In this document: piece by piece, positions 58,754 to 64,000 of the stretch
How positions within the stretch are numbered: position 1 is the stretch's first letter
Layout of the letters: every line of letters starts with the position of its first letter
From: Streptomyces alfalfae
Lineage (GTDB): Bacteria > Actinomycetota > Actinomycetes > Streptomycetales > Streptomycetaceae
Reading direction: 5' to 3'
DNA length: 64,000 nucleotides
Assembly (NCBI RefSeq): GCF_004127445.1
Contig: NZ_QEXM01000046.1
Coordinates: forward strand, 62,001-126,000
Notes under the pieces: model-generated
Told to the model about the DNA's origin: nothing
Databases searched by the model: none
What the model saw: only the letters and a program-made list of their open reading frames with translations
Translations under genes and position numbers: made by a program

Positions 58754-59743
58754 CTAGATGAGGCCGAGACCGCGGACGGCCTCGCGCTCCTCGGTGAGCT
58801 CCTGCACGGACGCGTCGATGCGCGCACGCGAGAACTCGTTGATCTCCAGGCCCTGGACGATCTCGTACTTGCCGTCCTTGGTGGTGACGGGGAAGGAGGA
58901 GATGAGGCCCTCGGGAACGCCGTACGAGCCGTCGGACGGGATGCCCATGGAGGTCCAGTCGCCGTCCGCAGTGCCGTTGACCCACGTGTGGACGTGGTCG
59001 ATGGCGGCGTTGGCGGCGGAGGCGGCCGAGGACGCGCCGCGGGCCTCGATGATCGCGGCGCCGCGCTTGGCGACGGTCGGGATGAAGTCGTCGGCGAGCC
59101 AGGCCTGGTCGCTCACGACCTCGGCGGCGTTCTTGCCGGCGATCTCCGCGTGGAAGATGTCGGGGTACTGGGTGGCCGAGTGGTTGCCCCAGATGGTCAG
59201 GCGCTTGATGTCGGAGACCGAGGCGCCCGTCTTCTTCGCCAGCTGCGACAGGGCGCGGTTGTGGTCGAGGCGGGTCATCGCGGTGAAGCGCTCGGCCGGC
59301 ACGTCCGGGGCGGCGGCCTGCGCGATGAGCGCGTTGGTGTTGGCCGGGTTGCCGACGACGAGGACCTTGATGTCGTCCGCGGCGTTGTCGTTGATGGCCT
59401 TGCCCTGGGGCTTGAAGATGCCGCCGTTGGCCTCCAGGAGGTCACCGCGCTCCATGCCCTTGGTGCGGGGGCGGGCGCCGACCAGGAGGGCGACGTTGGC
59501 GCCGTCGAAGGCGACGTTCGGGTCGTCGCTGATCTCGATCGAGTTCAGCAGCGGGAAGGCGCAGTCGTCGAGCTCCATGGCGGTGCCCTCGGCGGCCTTC
59601 AGCGCCGGCGTGATCTCCAGAAGGCGCAGGTTGACCGGCACGTCCGCGCCGAGCAGGTGGCCCGAGGCGATGCGGAAGAGCAGCGCGTAGCCGATCTGGC
59701 CGGCCGCGCCGGTGACGGTGACATTCACGGGAGTGCGGGTCAT
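58754..59743 (-). CDS. mdh: Malate dehydrogenase
   Basis: The 329-residue NAD-dependent enzyme oxidises malate to oxaloacetate in the TCA cycle. Signatures are VTGAAGQIGYALLFRI (cofactor), the substrate-binding Arg region ARPRTKGMERGDLL, MTRLDHNRA with the catalytic Asp, and WGNHSATQYPD with the catalytic His. It belongs to the cytosolic-type MDH group. The upstream region contains a TamR-like operator. Confidence 0.95.
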   Translation of the reverse strand: MTRTPVNVTVTGAAGQIGYALLFRIASGHLLGADVPVNLRLLEITPALKAAEGTAMELDDCAFPLLNSIEISDDPNVAFDGANVALLVGARPRTKGMERGDLLEANGGIFKPQGKAINDNAADDIKVLVVGNPANTNALIAQAAAPDVPAERFTAMTRLDHNRALSQLAKKTGASVSDIKRLTIWGNHSATQYPDIFHAEIAGKNAAEVVSDQAWLADDFIPTVAKRGAAIIEARGASSAASAANAAIDHVHTWVNGTADGDWTSMGIPSDGSYGVPEGLISSFPVTTKDGKYEIVQGLEINEFSRARIDASVQELTEEREAVRGLGLI

Positions 59744-59857
59744 GGCGATCTCCGTAAGACAGCTGGCGGTGGGGTCCCGTGTCCCTCTACTGGATCCCCT
59801 GATTCCTGGATCCCCGCCGACGCCTCTTCGAGTCCTCGATCGCCTCTCGATGATCGA

Positions 59858-59875
59858 TCTCTTGGCATCAAGAGA
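59858..59875. promoter_or_regulatory. Inverted repeat upstream of mdh, TamR-like
   Basis: TCTCTTG-GCAT-CAAGAGA is a perfect 7-bp inverted repeat with a 4-bp centre, 114 bp upstream of the mdh ATG. From memory, the MarR-type regulator TamR of S. coelicolor controls aconitase, mdh, idh and other TCA genes through similar CTTG/CAAG palindromes. TamR itself is not in the window. Confidence 0.5.
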
Positions 59876-60026
59876 GATCCGCCGCCAGGCTATCGCGCCC
59901 CGGCCACCCCCTGCCGCCGGGTCCGTGTGGCCCAGCCCACAGCTTCACCGCGATGCCGGAGACGGTGACGCGGAAGCGCTGACGCCGAAACCGCGGTGCG
60001 GGAAAACGCGTTGCCGGAAAAGAGGG

Positions 60027-60058
60027 GCGGCCGCCACCGGGGGGAGGGTGGCGGCCGC
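60027..60058 (-). terminator. Hairpin terminator after the HTH/DUF2690 gene
   Basis: GCGGCCGCCACC (60027-60038) pairs perfectly over 12 bp with 60047-60058 around an 8-nt loop. On the minus strand it is followed by CTCTTTTCC, a T-rich tail rare in this genome. It lies about 140 bp past the stop at 60197. The rest of 59876-60196 holds no gene. Confidence 0.7.
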
Positions 60059-60196
60059 TGTGGGGGTGTGAACCACTCCCGTGGGGGTACCGTCCGCCTG
60101 CCCCGCGATGAACGGCTCATGCACCCGCCGCGGAAAATTCTTGCCGCCGCCCGTCGACGGCCTGGTCAGAGGGCCGGCGGGGGGCCTCCCGGACGG

Positions 60197-61303
60197 TTAC
60201 TCCGTGCAGCCCGTCTGCCCCGAGGCCAGCGTCGCGCAGGCCTTCGCGGACGTGCCCTCCTTGACCGCGACCATCGGCGTGTACGCGTCGAAGTCCTCGT
60301 TGACCGTGCTGTTCTGCTGGGCGTCGGCGCCCTTGCCCGATCCGGTGATCGTGACCTTGTCGCCCGGCGTGGCCTGGGTGATGCGCGCCCACGCCGCCCC
60401 GCACGTCTTGCTGTAGCGCACCTCGACCAGGGTCTTGCCGACCGTGGCCCGCGAGGCGGTCTTCGCCAGCTCGCCGCCGCAGCCCATGTTCTCGGGGTCC
60501 TTGCCCGCGCAGTCCGCGCCGCTGCACTCGACGCCCGCGGGCAGCTCCGCCTCGCTGGACGTGGGGGTCTTGGACGGTTCCGCCCCGGCCTTCTTCTCGT
60601 CGCCGCCGAAGTCGGTCAGGAAGACCGCCGCCGCGATCACGACGAGGGCTCCGACGACCCCCGCGAGGAACATCGTCAGCTTGCGCTTGCGGCGCTGCCC
60701 GTCGGGCGACTCGCCCTGCCGGGCCGCGTGCGGCGCGCCCGGGCCCGGGGCGGAGTGGGCGGCGGGGGTGTGGTGCGGCGGCAGCGTGGGCGACACGCCC
60801 GCGGGGCCCGCCACGCCGGTCAGGCCGCCGACGCCCGCGGAGCCGTTGCGCGCCGGGGCCGCGTCGTCCCTGCCGGGCGGTTTGCCGGAGGACTTGCCGG
60901 CGGGTTTGTCGGACGTTCTGCCGGACTTCGACCGCGACTTGGCGGACGCGGCCTGGCGCTGTTCCGCCTCCTTCAGCGCGGCCCGCGCCTGGGATATGCG
61001 TATCGCCTGCATGGTCATGTCGTGGCGCATCTCGGACCGGCTCCAGGCGCGCTCCGCGAGCTCCCAGAGGGTGATGAGGTGCACGGGCGGCGTGCCCGTC
61101 ACCTCGGCCAGCGCGACGATCGCCCCCTTGGGCGCGAGCAGCCGCCCGTTCAGATAGCGCTCCCACGACGTCTTGCTGTACCCGGTCCGGTCCGAGACCG
61201 CCGCGATGCTCAGACCACTGCGGTCCACGAGCCTGCGGAGCTGGTCGGCGAACTCCCTGACCTCTGGGTCGAGCTCGTCCGGCAGTGCCTTCCAACGAGG
61301 CAT
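60197..61303 (-). CDS. HTH-domain membrane protein with extracytoplasmic DUF2690
   Basis: The 368-residue protein has an N-terminal XRE-type HTH (GLSIAAVSDRTGYSKTSWERYL) near residues 30-50 and a basic Lys/Ser/Pro linker. One membrane helix (LTMFLAGVVGALVVIAAAVFLT) and an outer DUF2690 domain with several Cys (CSGADCAGKDPENMGCGGELA, GSGKGADAQQN, GQTGCTE) complete it. The layout of cytoplasmic HTH and secreted domain suggests signal transfer from outside to DNA or a membrane-bound regulator. It is common in Streptomyces, where the target is unknown. Confidence 0.8.
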   Translation of the reverse strand: MPRWKALPDELDPEVREFADQLRRLVDRSGLSIAAVSDRTGYSKTSWERYLNGRLLAPKGAIVALAEVTGTPPVHLITLWELAERAWSRSEMRHDMTMQAIRISQARAALKEAEQRQAASAKSRSKSGRTSDKPAGKSSGKPPGRDDAAPARNGSAGVGGLTGVAGPAGVSPTLPPHHTPAAHSAPGPGAPHAARQGESPDGQRRKRKLTMFLAGVVGALVVIAAAVFLTDFGGDEKKAGAEPSKTPTSSEAELPAGVECSGADCAGKDPENMGCGGELAKTASRATVGKTLVEVRYSKTCGAAWARITQATPGDKVTITGSGKGADAQQNSTVNEDFDAYTPMVAVKEGTSAKACATLASGQTGCTE

Positions 61304-61548
61304 TACTCCCCCTATTCCCCCCGTACGTGCCTGTCGTGCCCCCGTACGTCCTTGTCCTGCGCCCGCGTCCGCCCGGTCGCCGCCCCGTCGAGAGGGATGC
61401 GCGGAGTCAGGATGTCAGTTCCCGCGGTCCGCCGAACAGTGTCCCACCGCCTCGTGGTGGCCGGTCACGCACATCGGACCAGGGTCGTTGCACGCCTCGA
61501 ACACCGTTGCGGAATGGTCACCTCCGTGCCACAGGGGCCGGGCAGAGC

Positions 61549-61690
61549 TTGAACGATGTTGGCGCGTCCATGACTCTGGATCTCGAGCGGAACGCACCGC
61601 TTACATCGGGTGATTCCTCCGGGAATCGACCCTCCCTGACGACGGCACCCGTCCTCCCACGGGGGAGAGGACGGGCGCCGTCTCCTTTCC
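61549..61690 (+). ncRNA. Possible structured RNA with terminator
   Basis: TTGAAC near 61549 is promoter-like. It is followed by a hairpin GGGT-G-ATTCC/GGAAT-CG-ACCC at 61608-61632 and a strong 16-bp stem at 61641-61656/61667-61682 (one A-C mismatch) followed by a pyrimidine tail TCCTTTCC. There is no clear ORF, the stem would interrupt any reading frame, and the nearest + gene begins 130 bp later. It could be an sRNA or an attenuator leader. It lies in the 509-bp gap 61304-61812. Confidence 0.35.
61641..61682 (+). terminator. Rho-independent-like terminator upstream of the tendamistat-like gene
   Basis: GACGGCACCCGTCCTC (61641-61656) pairs with 61667-61682 with one mismatch around a 10-nt loop, followed by TCCTTTCCGTTCC. 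It would end a + strand transcript starting at about 61555. If it is a leader terminator, it could regulate the next gene. Confidence 0.6.
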
Positions 61691-61812
61691 GTTCCCCTGC
61701 GCGCCGGGGTGATTGGCCCGAAAGGGCGTACTTCGGCCAAGTCTGCGGCGCGGACCCCGGGGAGATCGGCAGAGTGCAAAGGCAACGCACGCACTCATGA
61801 AGGGACCCGTAC

Positions 61813-62115
61813 ATGAAGTACGGCAAGCGTCTCGCCGGCGGCCTCGTCGCCGCCTCCGCCCTCCTCGGCACCTGCCTCGCCACGGCCCCCGCGGCCGAGG
61901 CGGCGGCGGTGCGGGGCACCGCGCCATCCTGTGTGAAGCGGGACGTGATCAAGCACCGCAAGTACGTGAAGGTCACGAACAACTGCCGCGAGACCATGCA
62001 CCTGAAGGTCGTCATCGACTGGGGCAACGACTCGCCGTGCCTCACCTACCAGCCGGGCCAGCAGTGGGAGTGGAACTGGGGCCGCGGCTCCTACGGCAAG
62101 GTCGTCACCTGCTGA
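61813..62115 (+). CDS. Small secreted tendamistat-like (alpha-amylase inhibitor fold) protein
   Basis: The 100-residue preprotein has AAGGGA at Shine-Dalgarno distance and a signal peptide ending near AAEA (residue 30). The mature part has four Cys at 40, 58, 76 and 100. It resembles tendamistat: APSCV, then NNCRETMHLKVVIDWGNDSPC, where the Cys-to-Cys spacing of 18 equals that of tendamistat, then a PGQ turn. The Trp-Arg-Tyr inhibitory triplet is replaced by HRKY (48-51), so amylase inhibition is doubtful. Another protein target or antimicrobial role is possible. Confidence 0.65.
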   Translation: MKYGKRLAGGLVAASALLGTCLATAPAAEAAAVRGTAPSCVKRDVIKHRKYVKVTNNCRETMHLKVVIDWGNDSPCLTYQPGQQWEWNWGRGSYGKVVTC

Positions 62116-62125
62116 CCGACGACCG

Positions 62126-62149
62126 CCGGGGGCCGTGCCGGGCCCCCGG
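62126..62149. terminator. Hairpin after the small secreted protein gene
   Basis: CCGGGGGCC (62126-62134) pairs perfectly with GGCCCCCGG (62141-62149) around a 6-nt loop. It lies between convergent genes. Confidence 0.55.
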
Positions 62150-62150
62150 A

Positions 62151-62174
62151 CCCGCACCCGCACCCGCACCCGCA
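62151..62174. repeat. (CCCGCA)4 microsatellite
   Basis: Four perfect copies of CCCGCA in tandem follow the terminator and sit 12 bp before the response regulator stop. It is outside genes and could vary in copy number. Confidence 0.7.
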
Positions 62175-62185
62175 CCGCGGGAGGC

Positions 62186-62875
62186 TCACCGCGCGCCCGG
62201 CGTGACGAGGCCCGACTCGTAGGCCACCACCACCGCCTGCGCCCTGCTGTCCAGGCCGAGCTTGCTCATCGTGCGGTTGAGGTGCGTCTTGACGGTGGCC
62301 TCGCTGATGTAGAGCCGCTCGGCGATGTCCGCGTTGGTCAGGCCGCGGGCGATCAGCTTCAGGACCTCCACCTCACGCCCGGTCAGCGCCGCGAGGTCGG
62401 GCGGCGGTCCGCCCTCGGCGCCGCCGTCGGGGCACGCGGCCTGCCGCGCGAACGCCTCGACCAGGCGGCGCGTCACGCTGGGCGCGAAGAGCGCGTCGCC
62501 GCCGCCGACCGCCGCGACCGCGGCGAGCAGCCGCTCCGGGCCCGAGTCCTTGAGCAGGAACCCCGAGGCGCCGGCGCGCAGCGCCCCGTACACGTACTCG
62601 TCGAGGTCGAAGGTGGTCAGGACCAGGACCCGCGGTGGGGGTTCCGCCGCCTGGGCGAGGATGCGCGTGGTGGCCGTGATGCCGTTCGTGCCGGGCATCC
62701 GGATGTCCATGAGGATGACGTCGGGCCGCGTCTCGGCGGCGAGCGCCACGGCCTCGTCGCCGTCGCCCGCCTCGCCGACGACCTCGATGCCGGGCGCGGC
62801 GCGCAGGAGTCCGACCAGGCCCGCGCGGATGAGGAACTGGTCGTCCACGACGAGTACTTTCACCGAGCCGGTCAT
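62186..62875 (-). CDS. LuxR-type response regulator
   Basis: The 229-residue protein has a receiver domain (VLVVDDQFLIRAGL, phosphoacceptor Asp in VILMDIRMPG, Lys in LLKDSG) and a LuxR HTH (LTGREVEVLKLIARGLTNADIAERLYISEATVKTHL, split at GLTN). It starts at ATG 62875, overlapping the kinase stop (ATGA). It is activated by the kinase and regulates transcription. Targets are unknown. Confidence 0.93.
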   Translation of the reverse strand: MTGSVKVLVVDDQFLIRAGLVGLLRAAPGIEVVGEAGDGDEAVALAAETRPDVILMDIRMPGTNGITATTRILAQAAEPPPRVLVLTTFDLDEYVYGALRAGASGFLLKDSGPERLLAAVAAVGGGDALFAPSVTRRLVEAFARQAACPDGGAEGGPPPDLAALTGREVEVLKLIARGLTNADIAERLYISEATVKTHLNRTMSKLGLDSRAQAVVVAYESGLVTPGAR

Positions 62876-64000
62876 CCCGTGGTGTCGTCCCCCCGCGCCG
62901 CTGCCCGGGCCGAGGTCGGCAAGGTGAGGCGCACGGCGAATCCTCCCTCGCTCAGCGGGCCGATGCTGATCGTCCCGCCGTAGAGCTTGGCCCGCTCCCG
63001 CATCCCAATCAAGCCGTGCCCCGCGCCCGTCCGCACCTTGTCCGGAATCACCCCCTCGCCGTCGTCGGTCACCGAGACCTCGATGTGGTGGCGCCGGTAG
63101 GCGAGTTCCACGGTGGTGCCCGCGCCGCCCGCGTGCTTCATCACGTTGGTCAGCGCCTCCTGCGCCACGCGGTACGCGCACAGCTCGACGCCGGGCGCGA
63201 GGGGCCGTGGAGTGCCCGTCACGCGCAGCTCGACCGGGACTCCCCCGGCCCGCACCCGCTCGACCATCTCGTCGAGGCGGGCGAGGCCCGGCATGGGCGC
63301 CGCCGGCGCGCCGTCCTCACCGTCGCCGTCCTCCGCCCGCAGCACGCGCAGCATGCGGCGCAGCTCTTCGAGCGCCTCGCCGCTGGTGTCCGCGATGGTG
63401 CCGAGCGCCGAGCGCGCCGTGGGCGGGTCCGAGCCGAAGACGAAGGTGGCGAGGCCCGCCTGCACGGATATGACCGACATGTGGTGCGCCACGACGTCGT
63501 GCAGCTCCCGCGCGATCCGCCCCCGCTCCTGCTGGACCTCGCGCCGTGCCCGCTCGTCCTGCTCCCGTTTGAGCTGCCGGGCCAGTTCGGCCGTCCGGCG
63601 CGCGGCGTGCCCGAAGCGCCAGATCACCAGGGGGAAGCCGACCGCCTGGGCGACGACGGCGGGCATCGCCGCTCCCGCGTCGCACAGGCCCGCGTAGATC
63701 CACACGGCTCCCATCAGCACCGCGCAGGGCAGGGAGACGCGGGCGGGCCGCACGGACGCCACGGTGTAGACGGCGAGCATGGGCGCGAAGGTGTTCAGGA
63801 CCGGCCAGTACCCGGCGGTGACGTACACGGTCCACACGGCGTGCACGAAGAGGAGCACGGTGAGCGGCGCCTTGCCCCGCAGGACCGCGGGCAGGTTGAC
63901 GAGGGCCACCAGCGCGTACCCGAGGGGGTCGAGTTCCGGCCAGCCCTGCCGTGCGGACTCCTGGCCGAGCAGCACGGCCACCGTGGTCAGGGCGACCGCG
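62872..64000 (-). CDS. Sensor histidine kinase, NarL-type (partial)
   Basis: The C-terminal 376 residues are present; the frame is open at the right edge, so the N-terminus lies outside. Several membrane helices lead to a HisKA_3 dimerisation domain with the phospho-His in RELHDVVAHHMSVISVQAG and an ATPase domain (EALTNVMKHAGG, GHGLIGMRERAKLYGG). It phosphorylates the adjacent LuxR regulator. The signal is unknown. Function is firm and length is incomplete. Confidence 0.9.
   Translation of the reverse strand, partial: AVALTTVAVLLGQESARQGWPELDPLGYALVALVNLPAVLRGKAPLTVLLFVHAVWTVYVTAGYWPVLNTFAPMLAVYTVASVRPARVSLPCAVLMGAVWIYAGLCDAGAAMPAVVAQAVGFPLVIWRFGHAARRTAELARQLKREQDERARREVQQERGRIARELHDVVAHHMSVISVQAGLATFVFGSDPPTARSALGTIADTSGEALEELRRMLRVLRAEDGDGEDGAPAAPMPGLARLDEMVERVRAGGVPVELRVTGTPRPLAPGVELCAYRVAQEALTNVMKHAGGAGTTVELAYRRHHIEVSVTDDGEGVIPDKVRTGAGHGLIGMRERAKLYGGTISIGPLSEGGFAVRLTLPTSARAAARGDDTTG

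Noticed and set aside
1..64000. tRNA or rRNA genes, insertion sequences, prophage
   Set aside because: No cloverleaf-type sequence, transposase, integrase or phage structural gene was recognised.

Overview
The window is core chromosome from a Streptomyces or a very close relative. It has very high GC with strong third-position GC bias, many GTG and TTG starts, tightly overlapping operons (ATGA, GTGA and TGATG junctions) and typical actinomycete families. From memory, the order (a nonulosonic-acid polymer cluster, then sdhCDAB, an SCO4848-type membrane protein, a DD-carboxypeptidase, trpS, a glycine betaine cluster and mdh) resembles the S. coelicolor SCO4880-to-SCO4820 segment. No tRNA, rRNA, insertion sequence, prophage or CRISPR array was seen.

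Layout. 1-8.8 kb: a phosphatase fragment, then two divergent operons for a sialic-acid/Kdn-type cell-wall polymer. One encodes a DUF6716-type glycosyltransferase, a NeuA-HAD fusion, NeuB and a sialyltransferase-like enzyme. The other encodes a GT2 enzyme, a polysialyltransferase-like enzyme and an O-acyltransferase. 8.8-13.3 kb: a TetR repressor with a divergent FAD monooxygenase and two clear operators, a MarR regulator, a LysE exporter and an L,D-transpeptidase. 13.5-18.7 kb: two paralogous ECF sigma/membrane-partner gene pairs, separated by a 110-bp tandem repeat array, and a lipoprotein. 18.8-24.7 kb: a 28-bp palindrome, an FG-GAP repeat protein, two proteins of unknown function, a GH20 hexosaminidase and an OHCU-decarboxylase-like protein. 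24.8-28.3 kb: sdhCDAB. 28.4-34.6 kb: two secreted proteins, a VOC protein, a metallophosphoesterase, a small membrane protein, a DD-carboxypeptidase and a YihY/BrkB protein. 34.5-39 kb: a near-complete decaprenyl-phospho-arabinose (DPA) gene set (GtrA, UbiA-type transferase, PAP2, DprE1, DprE2). 39-47 kb: a 2H phosphoesterase, trpS, rocD, a GSP-synthase-like gene with a small lipoprotein, and a MocR-regulated operon of two AhpD-like proteins and a PEP-mutase-like protein. 47.3-54.5 kb: one operon for choline oxidation (betB, betA) and glycine betaine uptake. 54.6-58.6 kb: an XRE/membrane protein pair and a three-gene operon of unknown function in which two proteins share a 20-residue RHIM-like motif. 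58.7-64 kb: mdh with a TamR-like operator, an HTH/DUF2690 membrane protein, a possible structured RNA, a tendamistat-like secreted protein and a two-component system cut by the window edge.

How the genes work together. Cell-envelope work dominates: the nonulosonate polymer, the DPA lipid donor, L,D- and D,D-peptidoglycan enzymes, a chitin/peptidoglycan-fragment hexosaminidase and sigma/membrane-partner signalling pairs. Central carbon metabolism (sdh, mdh) and osmoprotection sit among them. The most unusual items are the shared RHIM-like motif in adjacent genes (56.6-56.8 kb), the tendamistat-like protein lacking the Trp-Arg-Tyr inhibitory triplet, the 110-bp tandem repeat, the DprE1 with alanine at the benzothiazinone cysteine, and a NeuB lacking its SAF domain.
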